From contig JAFUWY010000037.1 in the NCBI GenBank assembly GCA_017477245.1, forward strand, positions 62,001-126,000: a stretch of 64,000 nt of DNA. The letters are read 5' to 3'. A program made the position numbers and the translations under genes. Within the stretch, counting starts at the first letter, position 1. Every line of letters starts with the position of its first letter. This stretch comes from Bacteroidales bacterium. Its GTDB lineage: Bacteria > Bacteroidota > Bacteroidia > Bacteroidales > UBA932. Shown one piece after another: positions 16,659-26,206 of the stretch. The notes beneath the pieces were generated by a model. It did no database searches. It was not told where the DNA came from and saw only the letters and a list, made by a program, of their open reading frames with translations.

Positions 16659-18835
16659 CGGTCTTTCCAGACTTTGAGGTACTCCTGCAGGGCCCACATC
16701 TCGTCGCGGTAGCGGGCCGCCTCGGCGAAGTCCAGGTCCGCGGCGGATTTCTTCATCCGCCGGCGGTCCTCCTCCACCATCTTCTCGACCTGCTCGCGCG
16801 ACATCGAGCGGATCACCGGATCCTGCAGCACGGCCGCCAGGTCGGCCGCGACGTAGCCGTCGCGGAAGGCCTCGCCGGCCGCCCGCTTGGAGTCGTGTCC
16901 GAAGCCCACGGAGACGGTGCCGCGACCCAGGTCCGAAGGATTGGGGATGTAGGTCGGATCGTCGTAGGAATTGGGGGCGCTGACGCGGCCGGTCGTGCCG
17001 TTCGCGAGCCCCCGGCTGACCGGCTTGCCGCCCTTGGAGGTCAGCTCGCCCGCCAGGATGTTCTGCTTCACCTCGACCTGTTTCGGGGTGATGTGGTGCA
17101 GCTGGTTGTACTCCATCTGCTTCTTGCGGCGCCGGTCGGTCTCCCGGATGGTCTGCTCCATCGACGGGGTCACGGAGTCGGCGTACATGATCACGAGCCC
17201 GTTGACGTTGCGCGCGGCGCGGCCCGCCGTCTGCGTGAGGGCGCGCGCGGTACGCAGGAACCCTTCCTTGTCGGCGTCCAGGATGGCCACCAGCGAGACG
17301 GTCGGGATGTCCAGGCCTTCGCGCAGCAGGTTCACGCCCACCAGCACGTCGAACAGGCCGTTCTTGAAATCCTCGATGATCTCCACGCGGTCGGCCGTGT
17401 CCACGTCGGAGTGGATGTAGCGCACGCGGATGCCGATCCGGCGCAGGTACTCGTCCAGCTCCTCCGCCATCCGCTTGGTGAGCGTCGTGACGAGCGTGCG
17501 CTCGTCGCGCTCCGCCCGCACGCGGATCTCCTCCACCAGGTCGTCCACCTGGTTTTTGGTGGGCCGCACCTGGATGGGCGGGTCCAGCAGGCCGGTCGGC
17601 CGGACCACCTGCTCCACCACGAGTCCCTCGGATTTCTCCAGCTCATAGTCGGCCGGCGTGGCGCTGACATAGACCTTCTGGCCCGTCAGGGCCTCGAATT
17701 CCTCGAACTTGAGGGGACGGTTGTCGGAAGCCGCCGGCAGGCGGAAGCCGTACTCGACCAGCACGCTCTTGCGGCTGTGGTCGCCGCCGTACATGGCGTG
17801 CACCTGCGGGAGCGTGACGTGGCTCTCGTCCACGAAAGTGATGAAATCCTTGGGGAAATAATCGATCAGGCAGAAGGGGCGCTGCCCTTCCTTGCGCCCG
17901 TCGAAGTAGCGGGAATAGTTCTCGATCCCCGGGCAGTAGCCCATCTCCTTGATCATCTCGAGGTCGTACTCGACGCGCTGCTTGAGGCGCTTGGCCTCCA
18001 GCCCCTTGCCCACGCTCTCGAAATACTCCATCTGCCGCACCAGGTCGTCCTGGATGTGCGACACGGCGGCGAAGCTCCGCTCCTTGGTGGTCACGAAGTT
18101 GCCGGCCGGATAGATGTTGATCTCGTCGATGTCCTCGCGCTTCGCGCCCGTCACCGGGTCGATCAGGCTCAGGGAGTCGATCTCGTCGCCGAAGAACTCG
18201 ATGCGCACGGCGTCGTCCGATCCGCCCAGGTACACGTCGACCGTGTCCCCGCGCACGCGGAAGGTGCCGCGCTTGAAGTCCACCTCCGTGCGGTTGTAGA
18301 GGGCGTCGACCAGCCGGTAGAGCAGGCCGGTGAGGCTGCGGGTCTCGCCCCGGCGCACCGGCACGGTCTGCGCGTGGAAGTCCTCGGGGTTGCCGATGCC
18401 GTAGAGGCAGGACACCGAGCTGACCACGATCACGTCGCGCCGCCCGCTCAGCAGGGCGCTGGCGGCGCTCAGGCGCAGCTTCTCGATCTGGTCGTTGATG
18501 CTCAGGTCCTTCTCGATATAGGTATCCGTCGTGGGGATGTAGGCCTCGGGCTGGTAGTAGTCGTAATAGGAGACGAAATACTCCACCGCATTGTGCGGGA
18601 AGAACGACTTGAACTCGCCGTAGAGCTGGGCGGCGAGGGTCTTGTTGTGGCTCAGGACCAGGGCCGGCCGCTGCAGGCGCTCGATCACGCCGGCCATCGT
18701 GAAGGTCTTGCCGGAGCCTGTGACGCCGAGCAGCGTCACGTCACTCACCCCGGCCTCCAGGGCCGAGCAGAGCTGGGCGATGGCCTCCGGCTGGTCGCCG
18801 GCGGGCTTGTATTCGGATTCGAGCTGGAATTTCAT
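16655..18835 (-). CDS. uvrB: Excinuclease ABC subunit B
   Basis: DNA damage-verifying helicase-like subunit of nucleotide excision repair. 726 residues: Walker [14 protein letters not shown] near residue 40, the beta-hairpin region [12 protein letters not shown] near 95, Walker [13 protein letters not shown], helicase motifs [12 protein letters not shown], and a C-terminal UVR domain ([22 protein letters not shown] is its core) that contacts UvrC. The frame stays open upstream to 19525, but ATG 18835 is right: homologues start at MKFQLES and a -7 box precedes it. The MBOAT/SGNH genes downstream are read in the same direction and overlap its stop. Confidence 0.97.
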   Translation of the reverse strand: MKFQLESEYKPAGDQPEAIAQLCSALEAGVSDVTLLGVTGSGKTFTMAGVIERLQRPALVLSHNKTLAAQLYGEFKSFFPHNAVEYFVSYYDYYQPEAYIPTTDTYIEKDLSINDQIEKLRLSAASALLSGRRDVIVVSSVSCLYGIGNPEDFHAQTVPVRRGETRSLTGLLYRLVDALYNRTEVDFKRGTFRVRGDTVDVYLGGSDDAVRIEFFGDEIDSLSLIDPVTGAKREDIDEINIYPAGNFVTTKERSFAAVSHIQDDLVRQMEYFESVGKGLEAKRLKQRVEYDLEMIKEMGYCPGIENYSRYFDGRKEGQRPFCLIDYFPKDFITFVDESHVTLPQVHAMYGGDHSRKSVLVEYGFRLPAASDNRPLKFEEFEALTGQKVYVSATPADYELEKSEGLVVEQVVRPTGLLDPPIQVRPTKNQVDDLVEEIRVRAERDERTLVTTLTKRMAEELDEYLRRIGIRVRYIHSDVDTADRVEIIEDFKNGLFDVLVGVNLLREGLDIPTVSLVAILDADKEGFLRTARALTQTAGRAARNVNGLVIMYADSVTPSMEQTIRETDRRRKKQMEYNQLHHITPKQVEVKQNILAGELTSKGGKPVSRGLANGTTGRVSAPNSYDDPTYIPNPSDLGRGTVSVGFGHDSKRAAGEAFRDGYVAADLAAVLQDPVIRSMSREQVEKMVEEDRRRMKKSAADLDFAEAARYRDEMWALQEYLKVWKDR

Positions 18836-18843
18836 AAATCCCA

Positions 18844-18851
18844 CAAAGATA
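18844..18851 (-). promoter_or_regulatory. -7 box before uvrB
   Basis: TATCTTTG on the minus strand, 8 bp before the uvrB ATG. No good -33 element. No LexA-like palindrome was noticed. Confidence 0.5.
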
Positions 18852-18943
18852 ACCATTCCCGGCCGTCTTTGCAACGATGTCCGCGCCGATGCTGCTCGCA
18901 GGCAGTACTCCCGTCTCCCGGTAACCCGCAGGTCCCGTCGGCG

Positions 18944-19028
18944 TGCATATGGGTCCAAACTTTGGGACGATATGAGCAAAAATGGCTTAAAACGCGCATA
19001 TGGGTCCACGAGTTGGGACGATATGCAC
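18944..19028. repeat. Paired-hairpin element, copy A
   Basis: Two successive imperfect hairpins, each with arms CATATGGGTCC and GGGACGATATG (18944-18977 and 18994-19028), joined by the 16-nt spacer AAAAATGGCTTAAAAC. The 211-bp gap between uvrB and the unknown gene holds little else. A second element with the same layout and a 16-nt spacer is at 63196-63281. Confidence 0.75.
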
Positions 19029-19046
19029 ACTGGGGGCAGGGGCGGA

Positions 19047-19604
19047 TCAGCCGACCAGGACCTTTCTGTACCCCAGCCGGTGCAGCTCGATGGCGGCGCC
19101 GAAGCGGTAGAGGACCGTGTAGGTGCGGGCGAGCAGGTAGAAGCCGCGCGCCGTCTGGGTCTCGACGCCCTCGTGCTGCAGCAGACCCAGCACGGCCAGG
19201 GCGCAACTCTGCAGGGTGTCGGAGATCTTCTTCGCCTCCGGGCTGTCGAGCGGCAGGCCCAGCACATCCCGCAGGATGTGCTCGTCCATGTCGTCCCAGC
19301 CGCGGGAGCCGTACCAGCTGCGGTAGGGCGCGTCCTTGTAGCGGTGCCAGTCGGCATCCCAGCCCCAGGCCACGCCGAGCCCGAGGAATCCGGCCCAGGC
19401 GATGGCCGCTTCCGGATAGTCGTTGAAATTGACCACCGCATCGGCGATGTAATCCTTGATATACACGTCCCACAGCCCGTCGATGTCGGGGTTGCGGACG
19501 AGGTCGGCGGGGAGCAGCCCCGCACCGCTGCAGACCTTGAGCAGACCGTCCTCGAGCAGCTGCTCGAAACGGTCGAGGTCGCGGGTATCCTGGTTTTCTT
19601 GCAT
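19047..19604 (-). CDS. Protein of unknown function following the RSH gene
   Basis: 185 residues, not recognised. No signal peptide. It is rich in Asp and Trp ([43 protein letters not shown]), with predicted helices throughout; a soluble helical protein is likely. Its ATG shares one base with the RSH stop (TGATG), so it is translationally coupled to the ppGpp enzyme and may be functionally linked to it. Codon use matches its neighbours. The hydrophobic segment [16 protein letters not shown] is short for a membrane helix. Confidence 0.75.
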   Translation of the reverse strand: MQENQDTRDLDRFEQLLEDGLLKVCSGAGLLPADLVRNPDIDGLWDVYIKDYIADAVVNFNDYPEAAIAWAGFLGLGVAWGWDADWHRYKDAPYRSWYGSRGWDDMDEHILRDVLGLPLDSPEAKKISDTLQSCALAVLGLLQHEGVETQTARGFYLLARTYTVLYRFGAAIELHRLGYRKVLVG

Positions 19605-21706
19605 CAGATCCTGTGAACTTTGATGACCTGGCGGATGTTGGAGACCAATGAGATGACCTTGTCCAGCTCGGCGCTGGAAGGCACGAGCAGGCGGATGGTG
19701 ATCTCGTAGGTCCCGTTGCGCAGGTTTTCCTTGACGTTGAAAGAACGCATCGACACCTTGAACTGGCCGATGACGTCCATGATGGCGCTGAGCACGGGAT
19801 GGTCGAGCTCGGCGGTGACGGCCAGCGTGCACTGGAACCCTCCCGCAGCGGGGCTTTCCTGCCACACGACCTTCTGGATCCGGTAGGGATAGCGCTCGAT
19901 CAGCCGGGCGGCGTTGGGGCAGGAGATCCGGTGGATCTTGATGCCCTCGGTGCGCGTGACGAAGCCGAAGACGTCGTCCCCGAAGACCGGGTTGCAGCAC
20001 TTGGACATCTTGTATTCCAGGCCCTTGACGTTCTTGGCGTTGATCACAAGGATGTCGTCGGAGGTCGTGCCGGCGTAGCCGTTGCGGACCGCGGGAGCCG
20101 GGGCGGCCTCCACCGCCGGCTGCGCGCTGCGCTCCTGCTGGGCGGCCTGCTTCTGGAGGATGAAGGACTTGATGTCGTTGACATCGACCTCCTCGCGGGA
20201 GATGGCGGCCATGAAGGGCAGGATGGAAGGGTATTTGTGCGCCTTGAGGTACTCTACCATCCACTCGTCCGGGAACTCGAGCTTCCAGTTGCGCAGGCGC
20301 CGCTCCAGGATCTCGCGCCCGTTCGCGGCGGCCTTGCGCTCGTCCGCATCCAGCTCCTGCTTGATCTTGGTGCGGGCCTTGGAGGTCACGACCCAGCCCA
20401 GCCAGTCGCGGTTGGGGCGCTGGTCCTTGCGGGTGAGGATCTCCACCACGTCACCGGTCTTGAGCTTCTCGCGGATCGGGACGGCCCGGCCGCCCACCTT
20501 GCCGCCGGTGCAGCGGCAGCCCAGGCCGGAGTGGATGTTGAACGCGAAGTCCAGCACGGACGCGCCGGCGGGCAGGATGCGCAGCTCGCCGCTCGGGGTG
20601 AACACGAAGATCTCCTTGTCCGGCGGGGCGGGCATGTCCTCCGGCGAAGCGTCGAAGGGATGCGCCAGGGTCTCGCGGACGGACTGCAGCCAGCGGTCCA
20701 TGGACGCCTCGTGGCGGATGCCCTTGTAGGCCCAGTGCGCGGCGTTGCCGCTCTCGGCCTCGATGTCCATCCGCCGCGTGCGGATCTGGACCTCCAGCGC
20801 CTGTCCGTTGCGGTTCTTGACCGTGATGTGGAGGGACTCGTAACCGTTGGGGCGCGGGGTCGTCAGCCAGTCGCGCAGGCGTTTGGTGTCGGATTCGTAC
20901 TCCTCTGTCACGTAGGAGAACACCTTCCAGCAGAGGTCCTTCTCCACCTTGGGGTCGTCCTCGCAGTCGATGATGAAGCGGATGGCGAACACGTCGTAGA
21001 CCCCCTCGAAGGGGACCTTCTGCACCTGCATCTTGCGGTAGATGGAATAGGCGCTCTTGGTGCGGACCTTCAGCTTGTAGACGATGCCCGCGTCGGACAG
21101 TTTCTTCTTGAGGGGCTCGATGAACTCGGCCATGATCTGCTCGCGGTCCTTCTCGGTGGCGGCGAGCTTGTTGGTGATGGCGCGGTACTGCTCGGGGTCG
21201 GCGAAGCGGAAATAGATGTTGCCCAGCTCGTTGTTGATGTTGTACAGGCCGAGCTGGTGCGCCAGCGGCATGTAGAGCATCAAGGTCTCCAGGAGTTTCT
21301 GGTCGCGGGAGGTCTTGGGGAAAATCTGCAGGTTCCGCATGACCTCCAGCCGGTCGGCGATCTTGAGCACGGTCACGCGCGGGTCGGTGGAGTACTGCAC
21401 GATCAGGCGCTTGTAGTTCTCCGCCTCGAGCCGCGTGTCCTTGGGCTTGATCGTGGAGATCTTGTTGAGGCCGTCCACGAGGGTGCGGACGTCCTGCGGG
21501 AAGGCGCTGATGTCGATGTCGCGGTGCACGCGGGTCGCCTCGTGCAGGTACACGGCGGCCACGCACGCATCGGGCAGTCCGATCTCGTCCGAGACGATGC
21601 GGGCTACGTTGTCGGGGTGCGTGATGAAGGGACTGCCGTCCCAGCGCATCTCGTCCTTCAGCGCTTCCAGCGCGACGGTACGGGCTTTTTCGACCAGATT
21701 ATCCAT
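19604..21706 (-). CDS. RelA/SpoT-family (p)ppGpp synthetase
   Basis: Stringent-response enzyme making (p)ppGpp. 700 residues. Synthetase motifs look intact: VRTKSAYSIYRKM, GVYDVFAIRFIID, RPNGYESLH and EVQIRT followed by AESGNAAHWAYKG. A TGS domain (VFTPSGELRILPAGASVLDFAF), a zinc-finger-like region (SKCCNPVFGDD) and a C-terminal ACT domain follow. The N-terminal HD hydrolase domain is degenerate: His30 is kept but the HD pair reads His55-Glu56 and the usual ED motif is absent (LHEATRVH). It is therefore probably a synthetase-only, RelA-like member. Own promoter upstream; an unknown gene is coupled downstream. Confidence 0.93.
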   Translation of the reverse strand: MDNLVEKARTVALEALKDEMRWDGSPFITHPDNVARIVSDEIGLPDACVAAVYLHEATRVHRDIDISAFPQDVRTLVDGLNKISTIKPKDTRLEAENYKRLIVQYSTDPRVTVLKIADRLEVMRNLQIFPKTSRDQKLLETLMLYMPLAHQLGLYNINNELGNIYFRFADPEQYRAITNKLAATEKDREQIMAEFIEPLKKKLSDAGIVYKLKVRTKSAYSIYRKMQVQKVPFEGVYDVFAIRFIIDCEDDPKVEKDLCWKVFSYVTEEYESDTKRLRDWLTTPRPNGYESLHITVKNRNGQALEVQIRTRRMDIEAESGNAAHWAYKGIRHEASMDRWLQSVRETLAHPFDASPEDMPAPPDKEIFVFTPSGELRILPAGASVLDFAFNIHSGLGCRCTGGKVGGRAVPIREKLKTGDVVEILTRKDQRPNRDWLGWVVTSKARTKIKQELDADERKAAANGREILERRLRNWKLEFPDEWMVEYLKAHKYPSILPFMAAISREEVDVNDIKSFILQKQAAQQERSAQPAVEAAPAPAVRNGYAGTTSDDILVINAKNVKGLEYKMSKCCNPVFGDDVFGFVTRTEGIKIHRISCPNAARLIERYPYRIQKVVWQESPAAGGFQCTLAVTAELDHPVLSAIMDVIGQFKVSMRSFNVKENLRNGTYEITIRLLVPSSAELDKVISLVSNIRQVIKVHRI

Positions 21707-21729
21707 GCTGCTACCGGTTTAGCCGATAA

Positions 21730-21737
21730 CAAATATA
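21730..21737 (-). promoter_or_regulatory. -7 box before the RSH gene
   Basis: TATATTTG on the minus strand, 23 bp before the ATG. No convincing TTTG at the -33 distance. Confidence 0.5.
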
Positions 21738-21764
21738 CTGATTTTTTCGGGAAAACGGCCGGGG

Positions 21765-22856
21765 TTACTGCGCCACGTAGGCATCCATGATGCCGGTCGG
21801 CTTGCCTTCCATGTCGAAGGCGCCGAGCCTGTAGCCGCGCGGGCGGCAGCACGGGTTCCAGTAGAACAGGCCGTGGTTGTGCGGGGTGTTGCGGGCCATC
21901 TTCACGATCTCCTGCATCTGGCGGACGCTCTCGGCCATCTTGGCCGGGTCTTCGAGGTTGACCTCGGCACCGGTCTCGACGATCATCGATTCCTTGCCGA
22001 AGCGCTCGTAGACGTGCTGGATGTTGGCCGCGCAGTCGGCGATCACCTTGTCCGCATCGGTGTGGCCGTTGCCGGCCGCCCAGTACGGGTAGAGCGACAT
22101 GCCCACCATGTCGTAGCGGGTGCCGTATTTCTCGAGGATGCCCAGGTTCCAGTCATAGAGGGACTGGTCATAGCCGTTGTCCAGGTGAACGATGCAGATG
22201 GCCTTCGGGTAGACGCTCTTGACAGCTTCGTAGCCGGCGTCCAGGAAGCCGGCGTACTGCTCCGGGTCCAGCTTGCTATGGCCCATGTGGTCGGTGACTT
22301 CCTTGCCCACGTTGTTCCAGAGCAGGCCGTTGGTGGTCTCGTTGCCCACCTGCACCCACTTGACGTCGATGCCGTTGTCCTTGAGGAGCTGCAGGGTCTC
22401 GACCGTGTGGGCCTTGAGGTCCTCCTTCATCTGCGCGTAGGAGTGGCCCATCCAGGAGCGCGGGATCGGCTGGTGGCCCGGGTCGGCCCAGGTGTCGCTG
22501 TAATGGAAGTCGATCATGATCGCCATGCCCAGCTTCTTGGCGATCAGGCAGTTCTGCAGGACGTCCTCCTTGTTGCAGAGACCGCGGTTGTCGGTACTGT
22601 CCACCGGCTGGCCGGGACGGCCCCAGCGGCGCGGCTGCACCCAGACGCGGAAACGCACGGCGTTCAGGCCCATCTCCTTCATCAGGGACGTGATCTCCTT
22701 CGGGCCGTTGCCGGCCGCATCATAGTAATACTCGCCGCGGGCCTGCTGGCCTTCGGAGCCGCTGATGTCGGCGCCCAGCCAGAAAGGTTCTTCATGCGTA
22801 CATGCGGCTGCCATCAGCAGGAGGCCGCCCAGGATCAACTTGGTAAGGGATTTCAT
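21765..22856 (-). CDS. Arabinogalactan endo-beta-1,4-galactanase (GH53), lipoprotein
   Basis: Cuts beta-1,4-galactan side chains of pectin. 363 residues, a single TIM barrel of GH53 type: FWLGADISG at the mature N-terminus, NAVRFRVWVQP, IDFHYSDTWADPGHQ, the acid/base Glu in WVQVGNETTNG and the nucleophile Glu in MIVETGAEV. Signal peptide with a lipobox-like AAAC (Cys19), so it is probably anchored in the outer membrane. Start taken at 22856; the open frame further upstream crosses the promoter. It has its own -7 box and no SusCD pair nearby, so it is not in an obvious polysaccharide utilisation locus. Confidence 0.93.
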   Translation of the reverse strand: MKSLTKLILGGLLLMAAACTHEEPFWLGADISGSEGQQARGEYYYDAAGNGPKEITSLMKEMGLNAVRFRVWVQPRRWGRPGQPVDSTDNRGLCNKEDVLQNCLIAKKLGMAIMIDFHYSDTWADPGHQPIPRSWMGHSYAQMKEDLKAHTVETLQLLKDNGIDVKWVQVGNETTNGLLWNNVGKEVTDHMGHSKLDPEQYAGFLDAGYEAVKSVYPKAICIVHLDNGYDQSLYDWNLGILEKYGTRYDMVGMSLYPYWAAGNGHTDADKVIADCAANIQHVYERFGKESMIVETGAEVNLEDPAKMAESVRQMQEIVKMARNTPHNHGLFYWNPCCRPRGYRLGAFDMEGKPTGIMDAYVAQ

Positions 22857-22878
22857 GACTTCGGGTAATTGGTTCACC

Positions 22879-22886
22879 CAAAGATA
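22879..22886 (-). promoter_or_regulatory. -7 box before the GH53 gene
   Basis: TATCTTTG on the minus strand, 22 bp before the GH53 ATG and 31 bp after the stop of the upstream EamA gene. Confidence 0.5.
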
Positions 22887-22917
22887 GGAGTTTTTTCCGG
22901 AGAATGCAACCCGCCCG

Positions 22918-23820
22918 CTACGCCGTCGCGGCACGCGACCGGCTCACCAGGATGAGGCCGGAGAACACGAGTACGGCCGCCAGCGCCTTCTGCCAGGTCA
23001 TCACGTCCAGGCCGATCAGGATGCTGATCAGCGCCGCGATCATCGGCTGCAGGTACGACCACATGCTCACCAGCGTCGGGCGGAGCCGCTGCTGGCCCAC
23101 CGGGATCAGGAAGTACGCCACGAACGTGGCGAAGAACACCACGTAGGCGATCTCCCAGCCCACCTTGGCCGGCAGGGACGCATAGTCCAGGCTCACGAGG
23201 CCGGAGGCCGAGAAGGGCAGCGCCACGAGCAGCGCGAAGAGGAACATCCACTTCATCAGCGTGACCACGTTGTAGCGGGAGATCAGGGGCCGGAAGGCAC
23301 CCAGGTAGCCGGCGAAGCTCAGGCCGTTGACGAGCAGGAGCAGCACGCCCAGGGGCTGCGTCCGCTCCACGGCCCCCGGCGCATGCGCGGAATTGTAGAT
23401 CAGCAGCAGCACGCCCGCGAGGCTCATCGCCACGCCGCCGGCCTTCTTGAAGGTGATCGGCTCGTGCAGGAAGGCAAACGCGAACAGCATCGTGTAGATC
23501 GGGGTCAGCGAGCCGAGCACCGCCGTGTCGATCGAGGTGGACATCCCGATGGCGAACAGGAAGCTCGCCTGCGGCATGAACAGGCCCAGGAACGAAGCCA
23601 GCGCCATCAGCAGGATATCCCGCCCGGGCACCTTCTCCTTCGGCAGGAAGAACGACAGCAGCCAGAACAAGGCCGTCGCGCCCAGGGCCCGCAGGGTGAA
23701 GAACACCATCGGCGGGACGGCGCCGGAATTGGCGACATCCTTGCAGAAGACGATGTTGAATCCGAAGATCGCATAGGCCCCGGCGGCGGCCAGGTGCCCG
23801 ATCAGTTTGCCTTTATCCAT
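22918..23820 (-). CDS. EamA-family (DMT superfamily) transporter
   Basis: 300 residues almost entirely hydrophobic, with about ten membrane helices arranged as two EamA repeats (about 8-140 and 155-295), as in metabolite exporters. Recognisable features are AAGAYAIFGFNIVF at the first helix, GSLTPIYTMLFAFAFLHEPI closing the first repeat and SYLQPMIAALISILIG in the second. The substrate cannot be predicted. It lies downstream of the CBS-domain gene with a 42-bp gap holding a REP-like repeat, so it may or may not share its transcript. Confidence 0.88.
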   Translation of the reverse strand: MDKGKLIGHLAAAGAYAIFGFNIVFCKDVANSGAVPPMVFFTLRALGATALFWLLSFFLPKEKVPGRDILLMALASFLGLFMPQASFLFAIGMSTSIDTAVLGSLTPIYTMLFAFAFLHEPITFKKAGGVAMSLAGVLLLIYNSAHAPGAVERTQPLGVLLLLVNGLSFAGYLGAFRPLISRYNVVTLMKWMFLFALLVALPFSASGLVSLDYASLPAKVGWEIAYVVFFATFVAYFLIPVGQQRLRPTLVSMWSYLQPMIAALISILIGLDVMTWQKALAAVLVFSGLILVSRSRAATA

Positions 23821-23833
23821 ACACTTACTAACA

Positions 23834-23860
23834 GGTCCCGGGACAGGCCCGGAATGACGG
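23834..23860. repeat. REP-like repeat between the CBS-domain and EamA genes
   Basis: Contains TCCCGGGA and CAGGCCCGGAATGACGG (23844-23860), the latter identical over 17 bases to 15286-15302. It fills most of the 42-bp intergenic gap. Confidence 0.7.
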
Positions 23861-23862
23861 GC

Positions 23863-24930
23863 TCAGGCCTCGTCGGCCGATGCCGGGTCGGGACGGGCAG
23901 CCCGGGGGGCGCGCCGCTTCCAGCGGTCGCGCGCCAGCTGCTGCATGTCGCGGACGGTGTCGTTCTCGTCCACGATCTCGCTGCCGAGCAGCGTCTCGAT
24001 GATGTCCTCCAGGGTCAGGATGCCCTGGAAGCTGCCGTACTCGTTGATGATGATGGCGATCTGCTCGTCCTTGGAGAGCATCTCGTCCCAGATCTTGTCG
24101 AGCGGCGTGTCCTCGTCGAAGGTCGCGACGTCGCGCCGGATCTCCCCGAGGGTCAGGTCGAACTTGTCCTCCGCCATCAGCTGCAGCGCCTCCATGCGGA
24201 GGATGTAGCCGGTGATGTACTCGTCGTCGTTGGCGTAGACGGGGATGCGGCTGTGGTGGCGGAAGCGTTTGTTCTTGTAGAAAGACTTGAGGGTCATGGA
24301 CTCCGGGGCGATCTCGCAGACCACCCGCGGGGTCATCACCTCGTAGGCCGGGACCTCATCCATCGAGATGAGGTTCTGGATGATCGTGTTCTCGTCCTCC
24401 TCGAGGTCGCCCTCCTCCTCGGCTACGTTGGCCATCGCGCTCACTTCGTCGCGCGAGACCGCCGTCTCCTGGGCGTCCTCCGGGGTGATCCACTTCGTGA
24501 TCACCTCGACGAGCAGCACCAGCGGGTACATCACGAAGATCAGGCAGCGGATCGCCCGGGTGGCGAAGCCCATCAGGGACTTCCAGCGCGTCGTGCCGAT
24601 GGTCTTGGGGATGATCTCCGAGAAGATGAGGATCAGGACGGTCATGATGGCGCTGACCAGGCCGAACCACTGCGATCCGAAGACCTCCGTGGCCTGCCGG
24701 CCCACCCCGGCCGCGCCGATCGTGTTCGCAATCGTATTGAGCGAAAGGATCGCGGCGATCGGCCGGGAGGATTCCTGCTTGTATTCCTTGAACCGGGCGG
24801 CGGGCTTGTAGCCCTCCTCCTCCCGCATCGTGATGTAGGAAATCGGGGTGGACATCAGCGTCGCCTCCAGGATCGAACAGAGGAACGAGACGGCCATCGC
24901 GCCCAGCAGGAAGAACAGCAGGAGTGCCAT
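23863..24930 (-). CDS. CNNM/CorC-type membrane protein with CBS domains
   Basis: 355 residues: DUF21 transmembrane part (residues 1 to about 180, with SEIIPKTIGTTRW between helices) followed by a pair of CBS domains (about 195-320; PAYEVMTPRVVCEIAP, EYGSFQGILTLEDIIETLLG). Proteins of this build are Mg or cobalt efflux proteins or haemolysin-like. The usual C-terminal CorC/HlyC domain is absent; after the CBS pair only a basic, Arg/Ala-rich tail remains. Starts 12 bp after the porin stop, probably one transcript with it. Confidence 0.9.
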   Translation of the reverse strand: MALLLFFLLGAMAVSFLCSILEATLMSTPISYITMREEEGYKPAARFKEYKQESSRPIAAILSLNTIANTIGAAGVGRQATEVFGSQWFGLVSAIMTVLILIFSEIIPKTIGTTRWKSLMGFATRAIRCLIFVMYPLVLLVEVITKWITPEDAQETAVSRDEVSAMANVAEEEGDLEEDENTIIQNLISMDEVPAYEVMTPRVVCEIAPESMTLKSFYKNKRFRHHSRIPVYANDDEYITGYILRMEALQLMAEDKFDLTLGEIRRDVATFDEDTPLDKIWDEMLSKDEQIAIIINEYGSFQGILTLEDIIETLLGSEIVDENDTVRDMQQLARDRWKRRAPRAARPDPASADEA

Positions 24931-24942
24931 GCAGCGCGGGAT

Positions 24943-26184
24943 CTAGAACGTGTAACGGAGCATGGCCTGGAGCCGGTTGTTGCAGACCCAGTGCAGGTCG
25001 TGCGTAGCGAGACCGTGGTCGTCGCCGAGGCCGAAGGAGCCGTACTGGACGCCGGTGAGCTCATACTCGAGGCCCAGCGTCACCTTGCCCCAGTTGTACA
25101 TGATCTCCGGCGTGACGCGGAACATCCGGTTCATGTTGGAGAAGCTGTTCTTGCTGAAATAGAGGGGGCCGACCAGCTCCTTCGCCGTGCCGAAATTGCG
25201 CACGTAGCCGGCGAAGAGCACGCCCTGGACCTTCTTGCCGTAGGTCAGGCTCACCCAGCTGGAGGAGTTGCGCGTCGGCGTGTAGTACCACGTGCCGTCG
25301 CTGCCGATGGAGCTGACGCCGTAGCCGCCGTTGAGGTTCATGTGCTCGCCGGCCTGGGCGAAGATCGTCTTGCCCTTGACGGAGAACAGACCCTTCGTGT
25401 ACTCGGCGTACAGGAACGGGCTGAAGGTGGTGATGCGGTCGCTGACCTTCTTCGTGCCCGTGGCGTCGAGGTGGCGGGGACGGATTGAGAGCAGGTCCAC
25501 GCCGGCGCGGCCGACGAAACCGCCGTCCTTGTAGTTCAGGCCGAGATAGATCTCGGGAATACCGCTGTACTTGATGTAGTCCGCGGAGGCACCGTTCGGG
25601 CCGGCGGAAGTGTACTGCATCTGCCAGATGGCCGCCGTGGTGAGGGAGAAGCCGCTGCCGAGCCCCCAGTCCGCCACGATCTCCGGCGTGCGGCTGAACG
25701 GTCCGAACGGAGCGCCGGTATTAAGCGAGAAGATGTGCGGCATGTCGGCAGCCATCGGGTGCCAGGCCTGGCCGGCCTTGATGGAGATGTTGTCCTTGGC
25801 AAGGGTCATGAACGCCTGGCGGAGGCGCAGCGTCGCCGTGCCGGTCACGCCGCTCACGCCGGCGTAGAAGTCAGCCTCGAGCTTGCCGTTGACGCTCCAG
25901 CCGTTCACCTGGTAACCCAGGACATCGAGGCCGATGCGGGACGTGAGGGCGGCGAAACTGTAGTTCATCTGGGAATTGAGGTCGACGCCGTCCACCATCT
26001 TGCGGTCCTTGGGGACATAGTAGAAGAAGTCACCGGTGCCGTAGACGCTCTCGCGGGAGTCGGCGACGAAGAGGTTGCGCACGAATCCGTAGAGCTTGAA
26101 CTGCACGTTCGTATTGTCCTGGGCAGCGGCGCTGCCGCAGAGGGAAGCAGCCAGGAGAGCGGCTGCAAGGATGCGTTTGGTCAT
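24943..26184 (-). CDS. Outer membrane porin-like beta-barrel protein
   Basis: 413 residues with a cleavable signal (MTKRILAAALLAASLCGSAAAQ), alternating beta strands with aromatic girdles (QFKLYGFVRNLFV, AALTSRIGLDVLG, SIKAGQAWHPM) and a terminal Phe (LRYTF), the outer membrane sorting signature. It resembles DcaP-type porins. It is encoded directly after the SLC13 symporter, so the pair may bring dicarboxylates through both membranes. A terminator hairpin lies between the two genes and no promoter box is obvious, so the porin may rely on partial read-through. Confidence 0.85.
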   Translation of the reverse strand: MTKRILAAALLAASLCGSAAAQDNTNVQFKLYGFVRNLFVADSRESVYGTGDFFYYVPKDRKMVDGVDLNSQMNYSFAALTSRIGLDVLGYQVNGWSVNGKLEADFYAGVSGVTGTATLRLRQAFMTLAKDNISIKAGQAWHPMAADMPHIFSLNTGAPFGPFSRTPEIVADWGLGSGFSLTTAAIWQMQYTSAGPNGASADYIKYSGIPEIYLGLNYKDGGFVGRAGVDLLSIRPRHLDATGTKKVSDRITTFSPFLYAEYTKGLFSVKGKTIFAQAGEHMNLNGGYGVSSIGSDGTWYYTPTRNSSSWVSLTYGKKVQGVLFAGYVRNFGTAKELVGPLYFSKNSFSNMNRMFRVTPEIMYNWGKVTLGLEYELTGVQYGSFGLGDDHGLATHDLHWVCNNRLQAMLRYTF

Positions 26185-26206
26185 GGTTGTTGGGGATTTG
26201 GAAACG

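Noticed and set aside
16655-19525. Extended uvrB start giving 956 residues
   Set aside because: The extra 230 residues are the out-of-frame complement of the unknown gene and the hairpin element; homologues start at MKFQLES after a -7 box.
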